The notes below the pieces were generated by a model. It was not told where the DNA came from. It was given only the letters and a program-made list of their open reading frames with translations, and made no database searches. A stretch of 64,000 nt of DNA from Sphingobacterium sp. (lineage in GTDB: Bacteria; Bacteroidota; Bacteroidia; Sphingobacteriales; Sphingobacteriaceae). The stretch covers positions 1-64,000 of the forward strand of contig JAIRVH010000185.1 of the NCBI GenBank assembly GCA_031253985.1, written 5' to 3'. Shown here piece by piece: positions 10,122 through 19,914 of the stretch (position 1 is the first letter of the stretch; each line of letters starts with the position of its first letter). Both the position numbers and the translations under genes were made by a program.

Positions 10122-10508
10122 ATGAAGACAGTTGAATTGACTACAAAAAATATTTTTTTCTTATGTTGCATTGTTCTATTATTCTTATTTAATGCATGTA
10201 AGAAGGAAAACCTTCCCGTAAAACCGCAGCCCGGTCCCTTTAGCGTAAGCAGCACATTGACGGCAGAAGTTAGCAAATCTGCGAATACATATACACTTAC
10301 TATCGATGGTCATACCAATGGCTGGTGGATCACCCTGCCCGACAATGTCCAGTGGTATACCGTTGAACGTAAATATGGTTCGGGAAACGTAACTCAAAAA
10401 ATAACAATAAAAGCCAACGACAGTGGCGCCGATCGCCAGGGATGGGTAAAGGTCAGCTCTACCTCAAAAGAAGAAACAACAATCAATTTTAAACAGAAAG
10501 CACAATGA
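10122..10508 (+). CDS. Lipoprotein with a BACON-like domain
   Basis: Lipobox (LLFLFNACKKE). WWITLPDNVQWYTVERKYGSGNVTQKITIKANDSGADRQGWVKVSSTSKEETTINFKQ fits the BACON pattern. Sits between SusD and sulfatase. Confidence 0.65.
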   Translation: MKTVELTTKNIFFLCCIVLLFLFNACKKENLPVKPQPGPFSVSSTLTAEVSKSANTYTLTIDGHTNGWWITLPDNVQWYTVERKYGSGNVTQKITIKANDSGADRQGWVKVSSTSKEETTINFKQKAQ

Positions 10509-12040
10509 AACTAAAAACGCTCTTATTTCTATTTTTATTACTTCCGCTATTTAAATATGCTTCTGCGCAAAAAAGGCCGAATATTGTCATTATTATCTCG
10601 GATGACCATGCCTATCAGACGATTGGGGCCTATGGATCGAAATATGGGAAAACGCCGCAGATAGACCGCATCGCGGATCAGGGGGCGATATTCAAAAATG
10701 CATTTGTCAATAATTCCATCTGTGGCCCCTCGCGCGCTACGCTGCTGACCGGAAAATACAGCCACAAGAACGGTTTTAAAGATAATGAAACCTCCGAATT
10801 CGATTTCAGCCAGGATCTCTTTGTGAAGCAATTACAAAAGGTTGGTTATAATACAGCTTGGGTCGGTAAGATCCATTTGGGAGACAAATTGCAGGGCTTC
10901 AACTATTATGATATTCTTGTTGGTCAGGGCACTTATTTTAATCCAGATTTTATCAGTAAGCAGGGACGTAAGCAAGTTGCCGGTTATGTATCTGATATCG
11001 TGACCGAAAAAGCAATGAACTGGCTAGATACCGTGGACGCCAACAAACCTTTCTGTTTGGTCATCGGTCATAAGGCAACACACCGCACATGGATGCCAGA
11101 CCCCAAAGATTTTGGCACCTATGATACTGTAAATTTTACGTTGCCAAAAACTTTCTATGATAACTACCAAAGCAGAGAAGCGGCAGCACTGCAAGAAATG
11201 TCCATTGATAAGGACATGAAGATGGGCTATGATCTAAAGATGTTCAAATCATTGGAAGACATGATGGCTGACGGCAATTTCAAACGGATGAACCAAGCCC
11301 AAAAAGACAGTTATATCGCCTATTACCGTCCTATTTATGAAAGGCTAAAGCAGGATAATCTGACGGGAAAACAGCTTGCCGAATGGAAATTCCAACGATA
11401 TATGATCGATTACCTTAACACAGCTCAGTCGATGGACCGCAATATTGGCAAAGTACTGGATTATCTGGACCAAAAATCACTGACTGAAAATACCATTGTC
11501 ATCTATCTTTCCGACCAAGGTTTCTACATGGGCGAACATGGCTGGTTTGACAAACGCTGGATGTACGAAGAATCATTTCGCACCCCATTGGTCATGCGCT
11601 ATCCAGCACTATTGCATGCGCATTCAACCATTGACGCAAAAGTTGTCAATGCCGATATTGCACCCACATTATTGGAACTCGCAGCGGTCAGGAAACCGAA
11701 AGATATGCAGGGCGAGTCATTTGTCCATGTACTGAAAAATAATACCGAGGAACATCGCAAGGACTTATTCTATCATTACTTTGAAAATGGAGAACATGCC
11801 GTGAGCCCACATTTTGGGGTGCGGGATGACCGCTATAAATTGATCCGCTATTATAAACGTGTAGAAAACTGGGAACTATTTGATCTCGAAAAAGACCCAC
11901 AGGAGCTCCACAATGTATACACCGATCCTGCATACCGTGGCATCGTCAAAATGATGAAAAAGAAACTTGTCAAGCAAATGCGCAAATTTGATGACAAAGA
12001 GGCCGAAGCGATTTATCGTGTAAATATCGACCGCAAATAG
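10505..12040 (+). CDS. Secreted sulfatase (type I, formylglycine-dependent)
   Basis: Signal peptide; RPNIVIIISDDHAYQTIGAYGS; CGPSRATLLTGK (Cys-type CxPSR); SDQGFYMGEHGWFDKRWMYEES. Overlaps the previous stop by 4 nt. Confidence 0.95.
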   Translation: MKLKTLLFLFLLLPLFKYASAQKRPNIVIIISDDHAYQTIGAYGSKYGKTPQIDRIADQGAIFKNAFVNNSICGPSRATLLTGKYSHKNGFKDNETSEFDFSQDLFVKQLQKVGYNTAWVGKIHLGDKLQGFNYYDILVGQGTYFNPDFISKQGRKQVAGYVSDIVTEKAMNWLDTVDANKPFCLVIGHKATHRTWMPDPKDFGTYDTVNFTLPKTFYDNYQSREAAALQEMSIDKDMKMGYDLKMFKSLEDMMADGNFKRMNQAQKDSYIAYYRPIYERLKQDNLTGKQLAEWKFQRYMIDYLNTAQSMDRNIGKVLDYLDQKSLTENTIVIYLSDQGFYMGEHGWFDKRWMYEESFRTPLVMRYPALLHAHSTIDAKVVNADIAPTLLELAAVRKPKDMQGESFVHVLKNNTEEHRKDLFYHYFENGEHAVSPHFGVRDDRYKLIRYYKRVENWELFDLEKDPQELHNVYTDPAYRGIVKMMKKKLVKQMRKFDDKEAEAIYRVNIDRK

Positions 12041-12050
12041 AAAGTTTAGT

Positions 12051-12092
12051 AAAAAAAGAGGTTATCTGATGAATCAGATAACCTCTTTTTTT
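12051..12092. terminator. Bidirectional intrinsic terminator between convergent genes
   Basis: AAAAAAAGAGGTTATCTGAT-ga-ATCAGATAACCTCTTTTTTT: perfect 20-bp arms with A- and T-tracts, between the sulfatase (+) and the GH105-like gene (-). Confidence 0.9.
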
Positions 12093-12210
12093 GCTAACAA
12101 ACCTAGTATGCTTTAGCCTCTAAACTGCATTGTTTGAAGTTCAAAGGATTACCTAGAGACATAGAAGGGCTTGGAAATTCCACAGAATTAATGTATTCAC
12201 TGGGCAATAT

Positions 12211-13320
12211 CTATTTGGTACTTCCCTCCAACAGCGCATTGACGCACCACATATAAGCCGCCTGCCCGTGGTAATCGCCGGTATGGCGGGGACGGTCATA
12301 GTAATACTGTTTATCATTCTTTTTATTGGTGCCCACACAGATTTCCGACACTGCTCCCTGATCGTCTACATATTTTGCGAGCGCCAGCCAAGCCTTGCGG
12401 GCAACGGGACCATACTGTTTCTCCCCTAGCCAGCCCTGTTTCACCCCCGATATGATCGCATAAGCAAACATCGCTGAACCCGAGGTTTCGGCCCAGCAGT
12501 CTGCTTGGTCGATCAGCTGATTCCACATGCCACTCTTGCGTTGCTCTTTTTTCAGGCTCTTCATCATTGTTAGATATCCCTTTAATATACGCGGCCGATC
12601 CGGGTGGTCCTGTGGAAGCATGCGCAGCAATTCGGTCATACCTGCCGCCATCCAGCCATTGCCTCGCCCCCAGTAGTAAGGAACATCCGGTGCATGATAG
12701 AACAATCCATTGGGACGCTGCAGCTCATCGAGATAAAGCACCATTTCCCGAGCCGCACGGTCCAGGTATTCGGCTTTGCCAGTTGCTTTAAAAGCAGCGG
12801 CCTGCACGATGGTGATCATGTACATATCGTCGATCCAGAGACGCGTCTGCCAGGAGTATCCTTTTTGCGCCCAGTCCTTGGCTTCCTGACTGGCATTTTG
12901 TGGAAGCTCCCATTGTGTGTCGGCGTAGGGCAAGCCCAGGTCGAGATAACTTTTCTCTTTGGTCAGCTGATAAAGCCGCAAAGGCAGGCTACCGAACATA
13001 TTCAAGTCGACGTGGTTTTTAATGGGCAGCAGCTGCGGCTCACTTGCCGTTAATTTGGAGAACCGCGCCTTCATGGCCTGCATCAACTCCTGATCGCCCG
13101 TTAAATGCGCATAATTAATGGCACCCGTCCAATAGAACGTCTCGGGATAACTGATCCATTTCCCGGCATGCAGCATATGTTTGCCTGCGATAAAGCGGTG
13201 TGCAATGCGATGGCCAACCTCCTTCGGGTCTGCCCCAGTAGGAAAATTTGCCAGATCTGTCTGTGCTGTTAAGAATTGAACCGGGAGAAACAATAAAAAC
13301 AAAAAGATTTTCTTGATCAT
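12211..13320 (-). CDS. Glycoside hydrolase family 88/105-like (unsaturated uronyl / rhamnogalacturonyl hydrolase)
   Basis: Signal peptide MIKKIFLFLLFLPVQFLTAQ (start trimmed from 13431). Motifs WIDDMYMITIVQAAAFKATG, YYWGRGNGWMAAGMTELLR, MWNQLIDQADCWAETSGSAMFAYAII. Confidence 0.88.
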   Translation of the reverse strand: MIKKIFLFLLFLPVQFLTAQTDLANFPTGADPKEVGHRIAHRFIAGKHMLHAGKWISYPETFYWTGAINYAHLTGDQELMQAMKARFSKLTASEPQLLPIKNHVDLNMFGSLPLRLYQLTKEKSYLDLGLPYADTQWELPQNASQEAKDWAQKGYSWQTRLWIDDMYMITIVQAAAFKATGKAEYLDRAAREMVLYLDELQRPNGLFYHAPDVPYYWGRGNGWMAAGMTELLRMLPQDHPDRPRILKGYLTMMKSLKKEQRKSGMWNQLIDQADCWAETSGSAMFAYAIISGVKQGWLGEKQYGPVARKAWLALAKYVDDQGAVSEICVGTNKKNDKQYYYDRPRHTGDYHGQAAYMWCVNALLEGSTK

Positions 13321-13391
13321 ACGAACTGGTTTAATGTAATTACGAAATGGTTTTGTAGTATAAATAAGGTGTTTAAAAAATCCTGAACGGC

Positions 13392-15410
13392 CTATTCTGT
13401 TTTGGTTTCGTCCGCTACGGCGTCCTCCCATATATCCCAGACGGGAGTGGTGGGATCATAACCATCATAGCCATAATTTTGCTTTAGTTGTCCTTTAATA
13501 TTGGAGGTAATCGCGACATTGGGGATCGGCCAGTACATATTCTTTTTATCCATTGTATATTTGATATCGCTTAGTCCAGTAGCATTGACATGAATGACGC
13601 CTTTGTTGTAGAGGCTATAATGCATGATGCGCTGGTACCAGTAACTTCCGCCATTGGCATCTGTACCGCTTTGTTTGTCAAAATTGTCCAGATTGTACAC
13701 ATTTCCCCATTCATCCGGTTTACCACTGCGTGCCAGGCAGAGGGACACCCGTTTCAATTCCACATTGCGCCATTCTTCCCAGTAGAGCTCACGCGCCCTT
13801 TCGTTCATAATATCACCGATGCTTACCGATCCCTGGTAGAGCTCGGTACATTTTGCACGCTGACGGACAGCATTTAAATCATCTTTTATTGTTCCATCGG
13901 CCGGATTAATATAATACTTCGCTTCGGCGCGCAAGAGGTAAGCTTCCGCCAGGCGATACAGGTACCAGTCGGCGATACCGCCGTTGGTCGCACCCCGTGA
14001 ACCGTCTGAACCGCTGATATTGGCCTCACTTACGGGGTCATCCAGGAAAAATTTATAATGTGGCACATCGTACCAGCGGCGAATGGTATCGCTGCAAAGG
14101 AGTTTACCCGTTGCGGGATCTTTCAGTGTGACCGGTTTCCCAAAATCTTTGGAAGCCTTATTGTTTACTTTGTAATCTTCCATGCGCACCCAGTTTCCTA
14201 CCTTTGAACTATGGCGCAGGTCGCCTTCATCCGGCTTGCCATTGACAGACCATAGCCCCTGGGTCTGGAAAGATGTAGGGCGGAAAGTCGCGATCCCGCG
14301 GCCAAAGGCGCGCATGTAGTCATATTTTGCATTGTAATCTCCACTGTTCCGTTTGATGTTCAACAGGGCCTGTTTACCATCCGTTGTCTGTATGCGACTG
14401 TCAAAGACAAAGGGATATAAGATCCGCATGGTCAGCATTTTTACGAAAGATTCCGCATCGGCACCGCGATTGGGCATGCCCATGATTACCTCGCGGTTGC
14501 TGGCAATCAGTTTGTTTTCGGGGCGGTGCATATCCCAGATGACGTTACGTGTAATGGGCCAGGTCTGCGCCTCGCCCCCATCGTTAAAGGTTCCGAAGCT
14601 TTCGGTCATCAAAGCATAGCCCGACTGGTCAATTAGGATATCCGTCTGCTCTTTGGCTTTCTGATACTCACCTATGGCCAAGTAACATTTTGCCAGCAGC
14701 ATGCGGCAGGCCCCCTTATTGATCAGACCGATCAGGCTCATATTTTTCTGATCAGGCACCCATTGCACAGCAAACTCCATGTCCTTGGTAATCATCTGCA
14801 AAATGGCATCACGTCTGGTGCTCCGATAATTTTGCTTGGGCACATCGATGATGGTCGTCACCAAAGGCACGTCGCCGTATTCAAAGACCAATGCCATATA
14901 GCGAAAAGCCCGATGAAAATAAGCGCGACCTTTGTAGGCATTTCTATCCTGCTCGCTCAAGGCCTGCACCTGGTCCACATATTTGATAATGGTATTAGCA
15001 TAACTGATCCCTTTGTAGGTTTCATCCCACAGATACCAAAGGCTGTTGGAGCGGTCGAGGTTCTGCAAGCTGGAGTTGTCACTTGTAGGAGTCAGCATGT
15101 TAGCCACATCCGCCAGCATGCTGCGTTTATCAGTATTGCTGGCCACCATCAGTTCGGAGAAGATATACTCCGTACCCAAGGTCAGCATCTCGTTATTGTC
15201 CGTGGCCCAATAGCCCTTGAGGTGGCGGTCACAGATAGCCATGGCCGAAAGCAGGCCCGATTCTGTATTGAAGGTTTCATTGGGTATATAGATAGATAAT
15301 GGATCGGGCCGCAGAAATTCCTTCGAACAGCTGCTTATCGCTAGCGTACCGGCGAGCAAAAAGGCTACGCCCCTGCCGACGGATTTATTTTTTTTTATTA
15401 TATCGTTCAT
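13392..15410 (-). CDS. SusD/RagB-family lipoprotein
   Basis: Lipobox (GTLAISSCSKEFLRPDPLS), GRAYFHRAFRYMALVFEYGDVPLV, YRLAEAYLLRAEAKYY. Start trimmed to MNDIIKK. Confidence 0.93.
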   Translation of the reverse strand: MNDIIKKNKSVGRGVAFLLAGTLAISSCSKEFLRPDPLSIYIPNETFNTESGLLSAMAICDRHLKGYWATDNNEMLTLGTEYIFSELMVASNTDKRSMLADVANMLTPTSDNSSLQNLDRSNSLWYLWDETYKGISYANTIIKYVDQVQALSEQDRNAYKGRAYFHRAFRYMALVFEYGDVPLVTTIIDVPKQNYRSTRRDAILQMITKDMEFAVQWVPDQKNMSLIGLINKGACRMLLAKCYLAIGEYQKAKEQTDILIDQSGYALMTESFGTFNDGGEAQTWPITRNVIWDMHRPENKLIASNREVIMGMPNRGADAESFVKMLTMRILYPFVFDSRIQTTDGKQALLNIKRNSGDYNAKYDYMRAFGRGIATFRPTSFQTQGLWSVNGKPDEGDLRHSSKVGNWVRMEDYKVNNKASKDFGKPVTLKDPATGKLLCSDTIRRWYDVPHYKFFLDDPVSEANISGSDGSRGATNGGIADWYLYRLAEAYLLRAEAKYYINPADGTIKDDLNAVRQRAKCTELYQGSVSIGDIMNERARELYWEEWRNVELKRVSLCLARSGKPDEWGNVYNLDNFDKQSGTDANGGSYWYQRIMHYSLYNKGVIHVNATGLSDIKYTMDKKNMYWPIPNVAITSNIKGQLKQNYGYDGYDPTTPVWDIWEDAVADETKTE

Positions 15411-15430
15411 GTACATCATAATTAATCGAA

Positions 15431-18400
15431 TTATAAAGATAAATTCACACCGAAAGTAAAGACCCTTGAGGCCCACGACCCCGTCTCCGGATCGCCGTAT
15501 TCCCAGTCTTTGGTCCAGGTGGCCACATTGCGCACCGTACCGTAGAGCCTGACGCGGTTAAGGTTGTACTTGGAAGTCAAGGAAACCGGCAACGTATAGC
15601 CCACCGAGATATTGTCGAGCCGGATAAATGAGCGGTCATACAGCCGCTCTGCCCCCTCCGCTCCGATTGGTCCTTTTGCCTCGATACGGCCATAGCGGTT
15701 CGTCGGATTGGCCGGCGTCCAGTATTCCTTTGCCGGCAGATTAGCCAGTCCATAAGCCATGCGCCCGCCATCATCATCGTTATTCAGGTAATTGCCCGAG
15801 AGGCTTTTGTGCCCCATGTACGAATAAATATTAAACGAAAAGCTGAGGTCTTTCCAAAGGGTAAATTCATTGCGCATCGACCAGCGGAAACGCGGATCCG
15901 TCTGCCCCAGAAAGACCTTATCATTATTATTATACACAGGCTTTCTGCTATCCCCATTTACTGCATCATCTGCCGTATATACATTGGCCACTCTCGGGTC
16001 ACCAGGAGCCTGCCCGTATTTTGCAGCCTCTGCAGCTTCATTGGCCTGCCAGATGCCGGTAACCTGGTAATTCCAGATTGCGCCGATGGGCTGCCCAATA
16101 AACCAGCCATTCGAGATCTCGTCCATTTCCTTGCGGCCAACCACATTTCCATCGGCATCCAGCACATCCTGGTAGTTCTTATAGAGGTGTACAATCTGAT
16201 TTTTGTTGTAGGAGAAATTGAACGTGGTAGACCATTGCAGATTTTCCTTTTTCAGGTTGACGGTATTTAAGGTCAATTCAATCCCCTTATTATCCACTTG
16301 CCCCAGGTTGGTGGTGATGCTGCTGAATCCTGTAAAATTGGGCAGCTTCTGTTCCATGATCATGTCGTGAGTCTGCATCAGGTAATATTCGAGCGTACCT
16401 GAAATGCGGTTTTTTAGGAACCCAAAATCCAATCCGAAGTTCCATGCTGTAGTTTTTTCCCATTGCAAGTTCGGGTTAGCCAGACGGTCTACCATCAGGT
16501 AGCGGTATTGGACCAGTTCACCCGCCGAGTTGAGGTAACCATGCATCTTGCCACTGCCCGAATACAAGTTGGCGAGCGCCAGATTAGGATCTGCCAGCTG
16601 CCGATTTCCGTTTTTACCGTAGGAAACACGCAGCTTACCATAATCCATTACATCCGTCCATTTGAAGAATTTCTCTTTGGTAAAATTCCAAGCCAGGGCC
16701 ACAGAGGGGAAAGTCGCATAAGGATTGGACGTTCCAAAAGCCGAATATCCATCCCGGCGGATCGAAGTCGTCAGCATATAACGGTCATCGTAGGAATAAA
16801 ATAACCGGGCCAGCAAGGCATCCGCTGTCTGATGGGTATCGTAACTATCAAAGGAGCTGTTTTCCTTCGAACCATTTTTGGTATTGTGAAAGCCAAGGGC
16901 ATCCGAAGGTAAAATATTGCGTGCTTCAATGCGGTCTTTCCAGGACTGCTGTTCCTCCGCCTCCTGTACCAAGGTTACCATCAGGCGATGCTTGTCCGCA
17001 AAGGTCTGTTCCCAGCTGATGGTGTTGTTGAGCGACCAGTCGAACCGTTTGGTCTGCTCGCGGTTCGCACCCCGGTCGGCCGGATTAGAACCCGGCAGTT
17101 CGGCCGACATAAAGTAACGGTCGTGGAAATACTGCAGGCGCGGTGAAGCGTTAAAGGAATAGGTAATGTTAAAGGGGAGTTTTATTTTCGCATTGAAAAT
17201 GGAATTGAAGACCGTATAGCCCTTGTCCAGCTCCAGGTATTTCCGCTGAAAATCATAATTATAACCCCGCTGACTGAATTGCTCACTGAGCGGATATTGT
17301 AAGGGGTTGCCATCGGCATCGGCATAATCCGCATAAGGGCTATTGCGCAATGTCTGGTCTATATCGATGTCTATATTGCCGTCGGAGCGATCCTGAAAAT
17401 TTACATTGGCACCTAACTCCAGCCAGTTGGTCACATGCGCGTTGATCTTCATATTTGCCCGCACAGCCTTGTAGGTATCGCTGACAACAGTTCCCTCATT
17501 TTTAAGATAGCCCATAGACAGGTAATAATTGACCCTATCGCTCGCACCGCTGATGCTCGCGTTGTAATCCTGATTAAAGCCCGTTCGGAAGGTATGATCG
17601 GCCCAGTCAACCGTTTTTCCATCCAGAAAGTTCTGCAGGGCATTTCCCTGCAGGCCCAAGCGGCGGCCCCAGATGCTCCGATCAGACTCCCCCTTCTCAT
17701 TGGTCGACTGCGCGCGCCAGGTATCCAGCGATAAAGACGAAGGCAGCTGATCGGGGTTAATGTAAAAGCCATAAGGTACGGTAAGGTTGCCGTTATCGTC
17801 CCGTGTCTGGTAAGCCTCATATAATCCCGTTGTCGGATTGACGCCATAGGTATTTTTGGTATACCAGTCCTCGCGGTGCTGCAAGTAAGCTTCGGGGCTG
17901 AATCTTTTGCGATACTCGCTCAGTTGCGTTGCACCGGCATTCATAGTCATATTGATCGTCGGTTTGCCCTGTTTCCCCTTTTTTGTACTGATGATAATCA
18001 CACCACTAGCCGCCTTCGAACCGTAGATAGCCGCAGCCGAAGCATCTTTTAGCACATCAATCTGCTCGATGTCATCCGGATTTATTTCAGAAAGCTCACC
18101 GTAGAAAATCATGCCATCGAGCACCAGCAAAGGGTTGTTGTGCCCGCTGTTGCTATCGTAGACCGAGCGTTTACCCCTTACTTCGATGGAGCCACCGCCT
18201 TTTGCCGAGGCATCGTAACCAATATTCAGTCCTGCCGAGCCACGGAGAATATCTTGTACGGTTTTGGGGTTTTCATTGGCGATGTGGTCTGGGTGGATCT
18301 GTGTCACCGAACCCGTCAGATCCTTTTTGCGCATGGTACCATAGCCCACCACCACCACTTCGTCCAGTTCATCAGTCGCCGGACTGAGGACCACGTTGAT

Positions 18401-18766
18401 GACCTTGGCCGGTGTAAGCTCAATCTCTTGGCTCTTGTAGCCCAAAAGTTTGAATACCAGCTTTTTTGCTCCTATAGGCACCGAAATTGCATAGGTACCA
18501 TCAGCCTTTGAGGCTGCACTGACCTTGCTGTCCGGTACGCTAACCGTCACGGAAGCCAGGGGTTGACCATTGCCATCCGATATTTTACCTGTGATTTCGC
18601 GATTCTGTAACGTCCCCTCTGTCGCCGATACAAGGGGTACATTGGCTTTTAATGGAGCGGCAGGACTAGCCAGAGCCACCAGGCAAACCAGACAAGAACA
18701 GGGTATCCATTTGCCGGCGCTAAAGCTATAAAAGCGGCTTTGTTTTAGTTTACAATTGTTTCTCAT
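15431..18766 (-). CDS. SusC/RagA-family TonB-dependent receptor, no STN domain
   Basis: ITGKISDGNGQPLASVTVSVPDSK...DEVVVVGYGTMRKKDLTGSVTQI; ASAAAIYGSKAASGVIIISTKKG; beta-barrel C-terminus ending FGVNLSL. Confidence 0.95.
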   Translation of the reverse strand: MRNNCKLKQSRFYSFSAGKWIPCSCLVCLVALASPAAPLKANVPLVSATEGTLQNREITGKISDGNGQPLASVTVSVPDSKVSAASKADGTYAISVPIGAKKLVFKLLGYKSQEIELTPAKVINVVLSPATDELDEVVVVGYGTMRKKDLTGSVTQIHPDHIANENPKTVQDILRGSAGLNIGYDASAKGGGSIEVRGKRSVYDSNSGHNNPLLVLDGMIFYGELSEINPDDIEQIDVLKDASAAAIYGSKAASGVIIISTKKGKQGKPTINMTMNAGATQLSEYRKRFSPEAYLQHREDWYTKNTYGVNPTTGLYEAYQTRDDNGNLTVPYGFYINPDQLPSSLSLDTWRAQSTNEKGESDRSIWGRRLGLQGNALQNFLDGKTVDWADHTFRTGFNQDYNASISGASDRVNYYLSMGYLKNEGTVVSDTYKAVRANMKINAHVTNWLELGANVNFQDRSDGNIDIDIDQTLRNSPYADYADADGNPLQYPLSEQFSQRGYNYDFQRKYLELDKGYTVFNSIFNAKIKLPFNITYSFNASPRLQYFHDRYFMSAELPGSNPADRGANREQTKRFDWSLNNTISWEQTFADKHRLMVTLVQEAEEQQSWKDRIEARNILPSDALGFHNTKNGSKENSSFDSYDTHQTADALLARLFYSYDDRYMLTTSIRRDGYSAFGTSNPYATFPSVALAWNFTKEKFFKWTDVMDYGKLRVSYGKNGNRQLADPNLALANLYSGSGKMHGYLNSAGELVQYRYLMVDRLANPNLQWEKTTAWNFGLDFGFLKNRISGTLEYYLMQTHDMIMEQKLPNFTGFSSITTNLGQVDNKGIELTLNTVNLKKENLQWSTTFNFSYNKNQIVHLYKNYQDVLDADGNVVGRKEMDEISNGWFIGQPIGAIWNYQVTGIWQANEAAEAAKYGQAPGDPRVANVYTADDAVNGDSRKPVYNNNDKVFLGQTDPRFRWSMRNEFTLWKDLSFSFNIYSYMGHKSLSGNYLNNDDDGGRMAYGLANLPAKEYWTPANPTNRYGRIEAKGPIGAEGAERLYDRSFIRLDNISVGYTLPVSLTSKYNLNRVRLYGTVRNVATWTKDWEYGDPETGSWASRVFTFGVNLSL

Positions 18767-18993
18767 AAAGAAATATTCACTATGGGTGATTTAGTAATTT
18801 TATAATTGGCTTCCTTTGATAAAGGAATTTTAACTGTAAAAGTGAATATTAGCAATTAGAAAAACAGAACTAGATCGTATCAAAAAAGTGCTATTTTGTC
18901 TCAATAACACGATATTCAATATAAAAAAATGGGTAAGTGTATGAGGAAATGATCGAAATTAGGCGAGGGTTCCTAAAAATCACTAACAGGCGA

Positions 18994-19037
18994 AATTTAA
19001 CTACAACGTTTTCGTAATTTAACTATAACGTTTTCGT
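18994..19037. repeat. Two tandem 22-bp direct repeats in a susC/sigma intergenic region
   Basis: AATTTAACTACAACGTTTTCGT | AATTTAACTATAACGTTTTCGT (21/22 identical), followed by a degenerate partial copy (TTACAAATTTTCGTA). Confidence 0.85.
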
Positions 19038-19206
19038 ATTTTTTATATTACAAATTTTCGTAGCCAAAAAAATCATCCTTTTTCAGAGTGTAATTCTTTT
19101 TTTATAGAAAAAAGACTGAGTTTTTCCCCTTACAGGTCGGCAACTTGAATTGCGAACAAAAGCCGGATCTTCTTCGAAGTAAATTACATGTCCAATCCTT
19201 TAGCCG

Positions 19207-19238
19207 TTTGGATTTTATGCATATTAAATTTACATTTG
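19207..19238 (+). promoter_or_regulatory. Bacteroidota-type sigma-ABfr promoter for the sigma gene at 19270
   Basis: -33 TTTG (19207-19210), 20-bp spacer, -7 TACATTTG (19231-19238) = TAnnTTTG. About 30 nt upstream of the start codon. Confidence 0.65.
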
Positions 19239-19269
19239 ACACATCTACTGCAATAGAATACTAACAAAT

Positions 19270-19839
19270 TTGAACAATTACCAGGCTATATCGGATATTG
19301 AACTGCTTCATCTTGCCGCACAGGATGATCAGACCGCTTTCGCTGAGTTGTTTAACCGCTACAGAGTTTCAATCTTCCAGCATGCCTTTTTATTTTATCA
19401 GGATTATGATAAAGCGCAGGATGTGGTTCAGGAACTTTTCTTAAAACTCTGGCAAAAACGGACAGAGATCAATGTGCAGTCATCGTTGAAGGGATATATC
19501 CATAAGGCAACCCGGCATCTTATCCTTAACCAGCTTGCACACGTCGACGTGGTGGAAAAATTTAACAGCTATTATCTCGATGCCCATGCTGAGGGGGTAA
19601 ATGAAGTCGAAGAAAAACTGCAGGAGAAAGAGCTTCTTGAGATCCTACAGCAAAAAATAGACTCCATGCCCAGAAAGATGCAGCAGATTTTCAAGATGAG
19701 TCGTGAGGAAGAGCTTTCCCATAAGGAAATCAGCGAAAAATTGAATATCGCTCCGAAAACAGTCAGACAACAGATATACAATGCCTTACTCTTATTAAAG
19801 AGCAATCTGAAATATCTTTTTTTATTTTTTTTCCATTAA
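19270..19839 (+). CDS. ECF sigma factor, FecI-like, apparent TTG start
   Basis: MNNYQAISDIELLHLAAQDDQTAFAELFNRYR; region 4 LSHKEISEKLNIAPKTVRQQIYNALLLLK. An in-frame stop lies upstream at 19237 with no ATG between it and TTG 19270. Confidence 0.92.
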   Translation: MNNYQAISDIELLHLAAQDDQTAFAELFNRYRVSIFQHAFLFYQDYDKAQDVVQELFLKLWQKRTEINVQSSLKGYIHKATRHLILNQLAHVDVVEKFNSYYLDAHAEGVNEVEEKLQEKELLEILQQKIDSMPRKMQQIFKMSREEELSHKEISEKLNIAPKTVRQQIYNALLLLKSNLKYLFLFFFH

Positions 19840-19914
19840 TCTAAAATTTATTTGAGACAATCATCCCTTTGACCTGTCTTATAATCAAAGGGGAAAATTA
19901 CGCCGCCCAAAAAA

